The position numbers and the translations under genes were made by a program. A DNA stretch of 64,000 bases, taken from Planctomycetota bacterium. Lineage in GTDB: Bacteria > Planctomycetota > UBA1135 > GCA-002686595. How positions within the stretch are numbered: the first letter of the stretch is position 1; each line of letters begins with the position of its first letter. The stretch covers positions 62,001 to 126,000 of the forward strand of contig JAKLKU010000006.1 in NCBI GenBank assembly GCA_023150475.1. The letters are read 5' to 3'. The notes under the pieces are model-generated. The model saw only the letters and a list, made by a program, of their open reading frames with translations, did not search any database and was not told the DNA's origin. This document shows positions 7,989-15,196 of this stretch, in pieces.

Positions 7989-8936
7989 GTGCGGGCGCTC
8001 CTGCTCGACGAGCGCGGCGTACGCCTCTCCGACGACGTGCCCGCACCGACGCCCACCCGCGGCGAGGTGCGGGTTCGCGTTTCGAAGGTCGGCATCTGTG
8101 CGACCGACCTCGCGCTCGCTCGCGGGTACATGGATTTCCGCGGCGTGCCCGGACACGAGTTCGTCGGCGTGGCGCTCGCCGGCGTGCATCGCGGCAAACG
8201 GGTGGTGGGGGAGATCAACGCCGCGTGCGGCGGCTGCGCCGAGTGTCTCGCGGGCCGCGACCGGCATTGTCCGCAGCGCACCGTCCTCGGGATCGCCGGT
8301 CGCCCGGGAGCGTTCGCCGAAGAGCTCGTCCTGCCCGAGCGCAACTTGCACGTGGTGCCCGACGTCGTCGCGGACGAAGCAGCGGTGTTCACCGAGCCTC
8401 TCGCGGCCGCACTCGCGCTGCGCGAGGCGTGCGAGCTCGTGCCGGGCACGAGCGCACTGGTCGTCGGCGACGGCAAGCTCGGATTGCTGTGCGCGCACGT
8501 GTTGCACGTGCACGGCCTCGACGTGACGTTGGTCGGGCGCCACCCGGAACGCGCGGCGTTGACGGGCGCCGCGCTGCGTCACGCCGGCGCGCTGACGAAC
8601 GCCGCGCGCGGCTTCGAGCTCGCGGTCGAAGCGAGCGGCGATCCCGACGTCCTCGCGGAGCTCGTCACCCACGTCCGTCCGCGCGGCACGCTCGTCTTGA
8701 AGACCACGTCGGAACGGCCGAGCGCGCTCGATCTCGCGCCGATCGTGGTGCACGAGCTCCGGCTCGTCGGCTCGCGCTGCGGACGCTTCGCCCCGGCGCT
8801 CGAGTTGCTCGCGAGCGGAGCGATCACCGTCGAGCGGCTGATCGCCGCCCGTTATCCGTTCGCGGACGCCCCGCGAGCCTTCGAGCACGCCGCACACCGC
8901 GGTACGCTCAAGATCCTGGTCGACGTCTCTCCCTGA
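7989..8936 (+). CDS. zinc-dependent medium-chain alcohol/polyol dehydrogenase family protein
   Basis: Probably an NAD(P)-dependent oxidoreductase on a small alcohol or polyol; the substrate cannot be read from sequence. The 315-residue protein shows the catalytic-zinc residues Cys37 (GICATD) and His56-Glu57 (GHEF). The structural-zinc quartet is Cys80, Cys83, Cys86 and Cys94 with the usual 2-2-7 spacing. The nucleotide-binding loop reads VVGDGKLG, a variant of GxGxxG. It is shorter than typical family members (about 340). The start is GTG 7989. The pyrophosphorylase gene follows after only three bases, so the two are likely co-translated and may share a sugar or polyol pathway. Confidence 0.85.
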   Translation: MRALLLDERGVRLSDDVPAPTPTRGEVRVRVSKVGICATDLALARGYMDFRGVPGHEFVGVALAGVHRGKRVVGEINAACGGCAECLAGRDRHCPQRTVLGIAGRPGAFAEELVLPERNLHVVPDVVADEAAVFTEPLAAALALREACELVPGTSALVVGDGKLGLLCAHVLHVHGLDVTLVGRHPERAALTGAALRHAGALTNAARGFELAVEASGDPDVLAELVTHVRPRGTLVLKTTSERPSALDLAPIVVHELRLVGSRCGRFAPALELLASGAITVERLIAARYPFADAPRAFEHAAHRGTLKILVDVSP

Positions 8937-8939
8937 ACC

Positions 8940-10334
8940 ATGACCGCCCGAGAACGAACGTTGCGCTCCAAGGCCCAGGCCGCCGGCCAGGGTCATCTCT
9001 TCGAGTCGTATGCCGACTTGGACCCCGTCGCGCGCGAGCGCTTCCTGGATGAAGTCGAGTCCGTCGATTTCGAGCTCGTCGCGCACTTCGCGCGCCTGCT
9101 CGCGGCGAAGGAGCCTTCGTCCGGCGGCGAGATCCGTCCGCCCGACGTGTTCGCGCTGCGCCGCGACGACCGCGCGGAAGAGCGAGCGCGTCGCGCTCGC
9201 GGCGCCGGCGAAGAACTGCTGCGTCAGGGCAGAGTCGGCTACGTGCTCGTCGCCGGCGGCCAAGCGTCGCGCTTGGGCTACGACGGCCCGAAAGGCGCGT
9301 ATCGCATCGGTCCGGTCACCGATCGCTCGTTGTTCGAATGGCACGCGCGGCGGCTGCTCGCCGCGCGCAATCGTTACGGCCGCGCGATGCCGTGGTACGT
9401 GATGACCTCGGCGGCGAACGACGCACCGACACGCGCGTTCTTTGCCGAGAACGATTGGTTCGGCCTCGACCGCGGCGACGTGTTCTTCTTCAGCCAGGAG
9501 ATGGTGCCCGCGCTCGACTTCGAGGGGCGCATCCTGCTCTCGGGCCCCGGTCGGCTGTTCCTCGCGCCGAACGGACACGGAGGCACGCTGCTCGCGTTGG
9601 CGCGCTCGGGCGCGCTCGCGGACGCTCGACGGCGCGGCGTCGAGCAACTCTCGTACTTCCAAGTCGACAATCCGCTCGCTCCTCCGGCGGACGAGCTGTT
9701 CCTCGGCCTGCACGTGCTCGCCGGCGCGGGCATGTCGAGCAAGGTCGTCGCGAAGCGCAACGCCGCGGAGAAAGTCGGCGTGATCGGTCTCGTCGACGGC
9801 AAACCGACGTGCATCGAGTACTCCGACCTGCCCGCCGAGCTCCGCGACGCCAAGGATCCGAGCGGGGAGCTGCTCTACGGCGCCGGCAACATCGCGATGC
9901 ACGTGCTCGACCTCGGTTTCGTCGAGAGCCTGACGACCGGTGGCTTGAAGTTGCCGTGGCACGTCGCGCGCAAGGCGATGAGCGTCTGGGAGCGCGGCGC
10001 GACGACGCAGAAGCAAGGCGCGAAGTTCGAGACGTTCGTGTTCGACGCTTTGCCGCTCGCGCGATCGTCGGTGACGCTCGAAGTCGCTCGCGAGCAAGAA
10101 TTCAGCCCGGTCAAGAACGCGAGCGGCGAAGATTCGCCGGCGACGTGTCGGGCGGACCTGTGCCGACTGCACGCCGAGTGGGTGCGCGCACGCGGCCTCG
10201 CGCTGCCGCCGCCGACGCCCGAAGGATATCACCCGGTCGAGATCGACCCGGCGTTCGCCGACCATCGCGAAGCGTTCCTGCGCGCGCGTGAACCGCGACC
10301 GAAGATCGCGCCGCAAGGTCACGTCTACCACTGA
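8940..10334 (+). CDS. UDP-sugar pyrophosphorylase (UDP-N-acetylglucosamine pyrophosphorylase/UTP-glucose-1-P uridylyltransferase family)
   Basis: Forms a UDP-sugar from UTP and a sugar 1-phosphate. The 464-residue protein carries the nucleotide-binding signature of the eukaryote-type UAP1/UGP family, VLVAGGQASRLGYDGPKG (about residues 101-118). Further family segments are WYVMTSAAND, PNGHGG, FQVDNPL and KVVAKRNAAEKVG. This family differs from bacterial GlmU. The segment WHVARKAMSVW and a C-terminal FAPV-like region (REQEFSPVKNA) agree with UAP1-type enzymes, so GlcNAc-1-P is the most likely substrate (inference). It starts three bases after the dehydrogenase stop and ends eight bases before ddl. 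Confidence 0.88.
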   Translation: MTARERTLRSKAQAAGQGHLFESYADLDPVARERFLDEVESVDFELVAHFARLLAAKEPSSGGEIRPPDVFALRRDDRAEERARRARGAGEELLRQGRVGYVLVAGGQASRLGYDGPKGAYRIGPVTDRSLFEWHARRLLAARNRYGRAMPWYVMTSAANDAPTRAFFAENDWFGLDRGDVFFFSQEMVPALDFEGRILLSGPGRLFLAPNGHGGTLLALARSGALADARRRGVEQLSYFQVDNPLAPPADELFLGLHVLAGAGMSSKVVAKRNAAEKVGVIGLVDGKPTCIEYSDLPAELRDAKDPSGELLYGAGNIAMHVLDLGFVESLTTGGLKLPWHVARKAMSVWERGATTQKQGAKFETFVFDALPLARSSVTLEVAREQEFSPVKNASGEDSPATCRADLCRLHAEWVRARGLALPPPTPEGYHPVEIDPAFADHREAFLRAREPRPKIAPQGHVYH

Positions 10335-10342
10335 GGCGCACG

Positions 10343-11440
10343 ATGGCGTCGACTCTTTCGTCCCCGGTCGGATCGGCGCTCGAAGCGGCACACGTCGCCG
10401 TGCTCTACGGCGGTCGTTCGAGCGAACGCGACGTGTCGTTGATCACGGGCCGCGACGTGGTGGCGGCCTTGTCGAGTGCCGATGACGGTCGTGGGCCCAG
10501 ACGGGTCACCGCAGTCGAAGTCGACACCGCCGGTGCGTGGATCGTCTCTGGGCGTCCGCTCGCTCCGCACGAAGCGTTGCGCGAGCTCGCGCCGCTCGAC
10601 GTCGTGTTCCTCGGACTGCACGGCGGCGAAGGCGAGGACGGCACGCTCCAGGCTTGGCTCGAACTCTCGCGAGTCGCGTACACGGGTTCCGGTCCGCAAG
10701 CGTCGGCGTTGTGCATGGACAAACTCGCGCTGCGTGGCGTCGCGCTCCAGAAGGGCCTGCGCGTCGCGCCCGGCGCGTGCGTGTCGGCCGAGGAGTGGCG
10801 CAACTCGGCCGACGGTGCGCTCGCCGGCGTGCTCGCGCTCGACGCTCCGTTCGGCTGGTTCGTCAAGCCGCGCTGCGGTGGTTCGTCGGTGGCGACGACG
10901 GCACTCGGTCCGGCCGCGACACGAGCCGAATGGGCCCGCGCGCTCGACGCCGTGTTCGCGACCGGCGACGACGCGCTCGTCGAAGCACGCATCGCAGGCG
11001 TCGAAGTGTCGTGCGGCGTGTTGGCGGACTCGGAAGGTGCGGAACGGGTCTTCTCGCCGATCGAGATCTGCCCGCGCGCGGCGAGCTTCTTCGACTACGC
11101 CGAGAAGTACTCGGCGCAAGGCGCGGAGGAAGTCTGTCCGCCGCGCTCGCTCGCTCCGACGGCGATCGAACGTGTGCAGGCTGCGGCGCTCGCCGCGCAC
11201 CGCGCCGCGCGCTGCGCGGGCTACTCGCGCACCGACTTCATCGTGCCCGGCTCGAGCGTGCGAGCAGGCGACGCGTCGTCCGTGGCTCACGAACCGGTGT
11301 TGCTCGAGGTCAACACGCTGCCCGGACTGACGCCGCGTTCGCTCCTGCCGCAGGAAGCGGCCGTCGCAGGCATCGACTATCGCTCGCTCTGCCTCGCGAT
11401 CACCTCCGAAGCGCTCGTGCGCCGAGGTCGTCGCGGATGA
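10343..11440 (+). CDS. ddl: D-alanine--D-alanine ligase
   Basis: ATP-grasp enzyme that makes the D-Ala-D-Ala dipeptide for peptidoglycan. The 365-residue protein has the N-terminal VLYGGRSSERDVSLITG, the substrate loop LHGGEGEDGTLQ, YTGSGPQASALCMDK, the ATP-grasp segment WFVKPRCGGSS, and the metal/D-Ala site LEVNTLPGLTPRSLLPQEA. All are diagnostic. A roughly 20-residue low-complexity N-terminus precedes the first strand. The stop overlaps the dapB start in ATGA (4 nt), indicating translational coupling of two precursor-synthesis genes. This supports a peptidoglycan-containing wall. Confidence 0.95.
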   Translation: MASTLSSPVGSALEAAHVAVLYGGRSSERDVSLITGRDVVAALSSADDGRGPRRVTAVEVDTAGAWIVSGRPLAPHEALRELAPLDVVFLGLHGGEGEDGTLQAWLELSRVAYTGSGPQASALCMDKLALRGVALQKGLRVAPGACVSAEEWRNSADGALAGVLALDAPFGWFVKPRCGGSSVATTALGPAATRAEWARALDAVFATGDDALVEARIAGVEVSCGVLADSEGAERVFSPIEICPRAASFFDYAEKYSAQGAEEVCPPRSLAPTAIERVQAAALAAHRAARCAGYSRTDFIVPGSSVRAGDASSVAHEPVLLEVNTLPGLTPRSLLPQEAAVAGIDYRSLCLAITSEALVRRGRRG

Positions 11441-12174
11441 GCGCGCGGCTCCCGGTCGCCGTGATCGGCGCGAACGGCCGACTCGGACGCTTCGCGTGCG
11501 AGCTGCTGCGCGTTTCGGACGAGTTCACGTTGGTCGCCGCGTTCGGACGCGCGGACGATTGGCGCGCGGCGTTGCCGAAGAGCGGTGCGTCGGTGGTGTT
11601 CGAAGCGACACGTGCGGGACTCGGCGCGCGGCACGCGACGATCGTGCTCGAACTCGGGTTGCGGCCACTCGTCGCGACGAGCGGCGTCACGGCGGAAGAA
11701 AACGCGGCGCTCGACCGGCTCGCCAAGGAACGCTCGCTCGGTGGACTCGTCGTGCCGAACTTCAGTCTCGGCTCGGTGCTGCTCCAGCGCTTCGCCGCGG
11801 ACGCCGCGAAACACTTCCCTGTCGCCGAGATCCTCGAGACGCATCATCCGCGCAAGGCCGACGCGCCGAGCGGGACCGCGCTCGAGACGGCGAGGCGCAT
11901 CGCGCTCGCGCGCGGCGTCGACGCGTCGTCCCGCGCGGCGGCCGCCGTGCCGGCTCGCGGCGAAGTCGTCGGTGGCACCACCATCCACTCGTTGCGGCTG
12001 CCGAGCGCCTACGCGCATCAGGAAGTCGTGCTGTCGAGCGGTGGCGAGACGTTGACGCTGCGCCACGACATGCAGGGCCCCGACGCGTTCGCGCCAGGCA
12101 TCCTCGCCGCGCTGCGCCACGTGGCGAGGTGCACCGGCGTCGGACGCGGGCTCGAGTGCGCGCTCACCACCTGA
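11437..12174 (+). CDS. dapB: 4-hydroxy-tetrahydrodipicolinate reductase
   Basis: NAD(P)H-dependent step of the diaminopimelate/lysine pathway, supplying DAP for peptidoglycan. From ATG 11437 the protein has 245 residues. The Rossmann loop is GANGRLGR (11-18). The catalytic motif ETHHPRKADAPSGTA contains His136-His137 and Lys140, as in DapB. The C-terminal LRHDMQGPDAFAPGILAALR is also typical. The start overlaps the ddl stop by four bases. The same frame stays open far upstream through ddl, but that part is an artefact of the GC-rich alternative frame. tRNA-Leu follows. Confidence 0.95.
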   Translation: MSARLPVAVIGANGRLGRFACELLRVSDEFTLVAAFGRADDWRAALPKSGASVVFEATRAGLGARHATIVLELGLRPLVATSGVTAEENAALDRLAKERSLGGLVVPNFSLGSVLLQRFAADAAKHFPVAEILETHHPRKADAPSGTALETARRIALARGVDASSRAAAAVPARGEVVGGTTIHSLRLPSAYAHQEVVLSSGGETLTLRHDMQGPDAFAPGILAALRHVARCTGVGRGLECALTT

Positions 12175-12201
12175 TGCTGCCCGAGCGCGCGCACGGAGTG
12201 G

Positions 12202-12230
12202 TGGACAGACGCGCGGGTCGACGGCATCAT
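12202..12230 (+). promoter_or_regulatory. promoter for tRNA-Leu
   Basis: TGGACA (12202-12207), a 17-base spacer and CATCAT (12225-12230) end 13 bases before the mature tRNA 5' end. The -35 box matches TTGACA at five of six positions and the -10 box matches TATAAT at four of six. Confidence 0.5.
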
Positions 12231-12243
12231 CTCGCACCTTCCT

Positions 12244-12329
12244 GCCGGGGTGGCGAAATGGCAGACGCGATGGATTCAAAATCCATTTCCCGCAAGGGAG
12301 TCGGGGTTCAAGTCCCCGCCTCGGCACCA
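12244..12329 (+). tRNA. tRNA-Leu (anticodon CAA)
   Basis: An 86-base class II tRNA with encoded CCA. The acceptor stem GCCGGGG (12244-12250) pairs with CCTCGGC (12319-12325, one G-U), followed by A and CCA. The anticodon stem ATGGA/TCCAT encloses the loop TTCAAAA, giving CAA, which reads UUG leucine codons. A long variable arm (TTCCCGCAAGGGAG region) and the T-loop GGTTCAAGTCC are present. It is flanked by a promoter and a long hairpin, so it is its own unit. Confidence 0.97.
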
Positions 12330-12346
12330 ACCGACTCCACACGGCG

Positions 12347-12405
12347 CGCGCGGCACCGACCGCGACTTCGAGCGCAGCGGCGAGCGCCGCTCGAAGTGCC
12401 GCGCG
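12347..12405 (+). terminator. long hairpin downstream of tRNA-Leu
   Basis: CGCGCGGCAC (12347-12356) pairs with GTGCCGCGCG (12396-12405) and ACTTCGAGCG (12365-12374) pairs with CGCTCGAAGT (12388-12397). Together they make a stem of about 18 pairs with an 8-base bulge, starting 17 bases past the tRNA. No T-tract follows. It most likely ends or processes the tRNA transcript. Confidence 0.45.
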
Positions 12406-12469
12406 AACGGCTCCTCGGTGCCCGCCGGTCGGCAACGAACGTCGCGTGCGCGCCGCGCGGGCGCGCGTC

Positions 12470-13336
12470 ATGACGAGCGCGAACGCGCCGTCCGGTCGGC
12501 CTGATCACCCGGCCGGGCTCGACGCGGCCTCGAGCGAGCTCCTCGCCGTGCTGCTCGAGCGCGTGCAGCGCGTGACCGAGCGCGTGGCCGCGCTTCACGG
12601 GCGCGTGTCCGATCCGGGGCCCGAACTCGCGGCGAGCGTGGCCGCGGTCGTCGATGCGCGCAGCACCACGAACACGAGCGCGTGTGCCGAGCCGGTCCTC
12701 GACGTGGGCAGCGGCGCGCTCTCCGAAATCGCGGCCGAAGTGCAGCGACTCGGCTGGCTCTTCGGCGTGTGTGCGGCGGGCTTCGACGCCGACACGTTGG
12801 TCGAGCGCATCGAACGCGACGGACTCGGCGACGTGCTCGCGTGGGCCAGCGACGCAGCGCGGCGCTCGGGACGCGAACTCGTGTTCCTCGGCGTGGGCGA
12901 ACTGCGGCTCGCCGCACCGACTCGGGTCGCACCGAGGTTCGCGTTCGCGCTCGCGCTCGCCGCGGTGAGCGCCGCGTGGGCGCGGCCGCGCGGCGCGGCG
13001 ACACGGATGGAAGTCGTCGTCGAGTCCGCGCACGCGAGCGTGCGCTTCGACGCGGGTCTCGACGCTGCTCTCGCGGCGCGCTGTGCCGCGCTGGGTGGAG
13101 CGTTCGTCCGCGGCGACGGAACGAGCGAATGGAAGTTGCCCGCGAATTGGCTCGCGTGGGTGGCGCGGCCCACGCGACCGACCGAGCACCACGCGCCGGA
13201 CCCTTGGACTCGAGTCGTCGAGCCCGGCGCGCAGTGGGGGAGTCGAACGATCGCCCGCGCTCAGAACAGCGCAGCGGTCGACGCGCCGACGAACGCGCCG
13301 GTCGCGCCGCCGACGAGCGCTTGGAACGCGTACTGA
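12470..13336 (+). CDS. uncharacterised protein, possibly a degenerate histidine-kinase-like protein
   Basis: A 288-residue soluble protein that I do not recognise with confidence. The N-terminal half is helical, with a heptad-like stretch (LLAVLLERVQRVTERVAALHG) and a second helix pair. The C-terminal half, about residues 150-225, has an alternating pattern (helix, EVVVES strand, SVRFDAG strand, helix) resembling a GHKL/HATPase fold. It lacks the N, G1 and G2 boxes and any phospho-accepting His motif, so an inactive sensor or phosphotransfer-like role is only a guess. ATG 12470 is chosen because upstream residues are low-complexity. Its last 76 bases overlap the convergent minus-strand gene. 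Confidence 0.6.
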   Translation: MTSANAPSGRPDHPAGLDAASSELLAVLLERVQRVTERVAALHGRVSDPGPELAASVAAVVDARSTTNTSACAEPVLDVGSGALSEIAAEVQRLGWLFGVCAAGFDADTLVERIERDGLGDVLAWASDAARRSGRELVFLGVGELRLAAPTRVAPRFAFALALAAVSAAWARPRGAATRMEVVVESAHASVRFDAGLDAALAARCAALGGAFVRGDGTSEWKLPANWLAWVARPTRPTEHHAPDPWTRVVEPGAQWGSRTIARAQNSAAVDAPTNAPVAPPTSAWNAY

Positions 13337-14577
13337 CCTTGGAGGTCGCCGGGGTTCCAGAACGTGAAGCTCCCGGTGCCGTTCGCGTCCGTCGGCAGCA
13401 GGAACGGCACGCGTCGCACTTGGTTCGGCGTGAGCCCGGTGAAGAAGAGGAACGCGGGCAGGTTGTAGACGGACTCGATCGGCGAGTAGGCCGAGACCGG
13501 GCAGAAGAAGAGGAACAGCGTGCCGTTCGGCACGCCGCCGGTGACGGTCATCGTCACGGGGCCTTGACCGCTCGTGCCCGCGCCCGAAGCGGTCAGCACC
13601 GGCCGCGCCGGCACGACGCGCCGCAACTCGTCGAAGCTCCACCAGTCGGTCGTCGAGTACACGAGTGCCGTGCCGTCGTTCGGTTGATACGGATCGAACG
13701 TCGCGGCGCCGCCTTGTTCGACGAGTTGGACCGACGAGATCCACTGACCGGCGGACACGACGGTGGGCGAGGCCGCTTTGGTCGCTTTGACCGTCGCGAC
13801 GCGGTAGAGCGGGACGCCGTCGTTGGTCTCGGCGATCAGGAGCTCGCCGCTCTTGTCGTCGAAGTCGAGCGCGGAACCACCGTCGAAGTCCGCACCGAAG
13901 AGCGTGGCGTTGGAGAGGTCGAGTCCGCCGGCGGCGACTTGCGTGGCCGACCAACGGAGCACGTCGGTCGAGCCCGGAGCCGCCGGATAGACCGTGTCTT
14001 GCGTCGCATAGTACAGACGTCCGGTCGCGTCGAACGTCAGCGGTCCGGAGGCGCCCGGCACGGAGCCGATCGACGTCCACGTGAACGGCGCGCTGGTCTG
14101 GAAACGCACGACGTGCGTCGCCGGGCCGGAGCCGAAAGGTTGCGCGCTCAAGTAGAGCTGACCGTCGGGTCCGACTTCGCCGTCGTACGCGAGCAGCACG
14201 GTGCCGAGTGCCGCCCAGCCGGAGCCGTCGGTCGACGCGCGGTAGACGCCGTGGTTCGAGCTCTCGGAGAAGTACACCGTCGACCCGTCGGCCGTCGGCG
14301 CGACGAAGTTCGACCACGTCTGCGCGGGCAACGTCGCGAGCGTCGCGACGAAACTGCCCGTCGACGTCCAGCGTTCGACGGAGAGCCCGTCGAAGGTGAC
14401 TTGGTCGCCGTTCGCGAGGAAACAATGCGCGGCGCCGAACGCCGGTTTGGCGAGCGGCGCGCCGAGCGCGTAGCCCGGTGCCGAGGAGTCCGCGGCGGCA
14501 AGCGAGGCAATACCGAGGAACGCGCTGCTCGCGAGCAGCATGCGGGCGCCGAACGCGAAGCACGAAGATGCAGTCAT
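13261..14577 (-). CDS. exported beta-propeller-like protein under a cobalamin riboswitch
   Basis: A 438-residue secreted protein of unknown function. A clear signal peptide (AFGARMLLASSAFLGIASLAAA, about residues 9-30) follows ATG 14577, which has an AAAGGAA ribosome site. Residues of about 60-320 contain five or six repeats of the form (F/P)DxxGxLYxxxx...VxRW, such as VGPDGQLYLSAQP, LTFDATGRLYYATQD and LDFDDKSGELLIAETNDG. These read as blades of an NHL/YncE-type beta-propeller. The last 110 residues form a beta-rich domain (GPVTMTVTGGVPNGTLFLFF...), as in surface-exposed planctomycete proteins. The only gene downstream of a B12 riboswitch, it is a candidate for cobalamin capture, similar in architecture to the Bacteroides B12-binding propeller BtuG. 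That link is inference; no sequence homology was tested. Confidence 0.8.
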   Translation of the reverse strand: MTASSCFAFGARMLLASSAFLGIASLAAADSSAPGYALGAPLAKPAFGAAHCFLANGDQVTFDGLSVERWTSTGSFVATLATLPAQTWSNFVAPTADGSTVYFSESSNHGVYRASTDGSGWAALGTVLLAYDGEVGPDGQLYLSAQPFGSGPATHVVRFQTSAPFTWTSIGSVPGASGPLTFDATGRLYYATQDTVYPAAPGSTDVLRWSATQVAAGGLDLSNATLFGADFDGGSALDFDDKSGELLIAETNDGVPLYRVATVKATKAASPTVVSAGQWISSVQLVEQGGAATFDPYQPNDGTALVYSTTDWWSFDELRRVVPARPVLTASGAGTSGQGPVTMTVTGGVPNGTLFLFFCPVSAYSPIESVYNLPAFLFFTGLTPNQVRRVPFLLPTDANGTGSFTFWNPGDLQGQYAFQALVGGATGAFVGASTAALF

Positions 14578-14816
14578 GGCCGATTCCTTTCGATCCTTCG
14601 TCGAAAGCGGCCTGCGTGAGCTCCGTGTGCAGAGCTCGAGCAGGTGACGCGGGGGGATCCGCCGGGAACTCGCTGCAAAGATGGGCGACGTCTTGGCCCA
14701 GATGCCGCGGGTTCGAACGGCGGGGGTGCCAGAGATCGAACAAGCCAGCGGCGTCGCCGCACGCGCGGCGAAACTCGCACGGCGGCTTCCTCGAGCTACG
14801 GCGGGTCGGACGGAAC

Positions 14817-15092
14817 GCGTCGGGTCTCCTGACTCTCGCCGTTCGTCGAGCCGGTCTTCCAGGGCGGGGCCCCGTGACCTGCGCGCGAAGTCCTCCGAAG
14901 GTGGCACCTCAGGCTGGGGCCTTCGGAGGGCATCTCCGTGAAGGACGTCAGGAGTCCATCCCGTGAGAGGAACGACGCGCACGCGGCACGACGCGAAGCG
15001 ATTCACAGTGGCGGGACCGTGCAGGATTCACACCTGCTTCCCCGGTTCGCGTTCGCGCGAATTGTCTTAGAGCGGGCGACACGGTAACCGGG
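14817..15092 (-). ncRNA. cobalamin (vitamin B12/adenosylcobalamin) riboswitch
   Basis: Read on the minus strand, 15043-15004 gives the invariant core: GGGAAGCAGGTGTGAATCC followed by GCACGG and CCCGCCACTGTGA, an almost exact match to the B12-box consensus. A 10-bp peripheral hairpin CCTCCGAAGG/CCTTCGGAGG (14896-14933) lies in the variable arm. The 3' conserved segment is either AGTCAGGAGACCCG (14836-14817 region), with P1 CGTGTCG/CGACGCG, or GAAGACCGGC (14860-14850 region), with P1 CCGGTT/GACCGG. I could not choose by eye, so the boundaries are approximate. The 240-270 bases between aptamer and ATG 14577 would hold the expression platform. No other gene lies in 14578-15196. Cobalamin binding normally represses the downstream gene. 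Confidence 0.93.
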
Positions 15093-15108
15093 CGTGCGGG
15101 CCTGTCAA
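15081..15108 (-). promoter_or_regulatory. candidate promoter of the riboswitch transcript
   Basis: On the minus strand TTGACA (15108-15103) is followed after 16 bases by TACCGT (15086-15081). The -35 is perfect and the -10 weak. It overlaps the likely 5' strand of P1, so either the aptamer starts a little later or the true -10 lies elsewhere. Confidence 0.35.
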
Positions 15109-15196
15109 GCGGACCGCCTCGGCGCCGAACGCCGGGCGCACGCTCGGCCCGCCGGGACGCTCACGACCGGATCGCTCTTCCGCGACGCGCACTAAG

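Noticed and set aside
10537-11436. Extension of dapB far upstream inside ddl
   Set aside because: The extra 300 residues are out of frame with ddl and Arg-rich; ATG 11437 with the 4-nt overlap and the DapB N-terminal motif is the real start.
14578-15006. N-terminal extension of the propeller gene up to 15006
   Set aside because: That stretch is riboswitch and leader RNA; the signal peptide and ribosome site fix the start at 14577.
15004-15044. First read as a tRNA T-arm-like element
   Set aside because: No acceptor or anticodon stem around it; the sequence matches the cobalamin riboswitch core instead.
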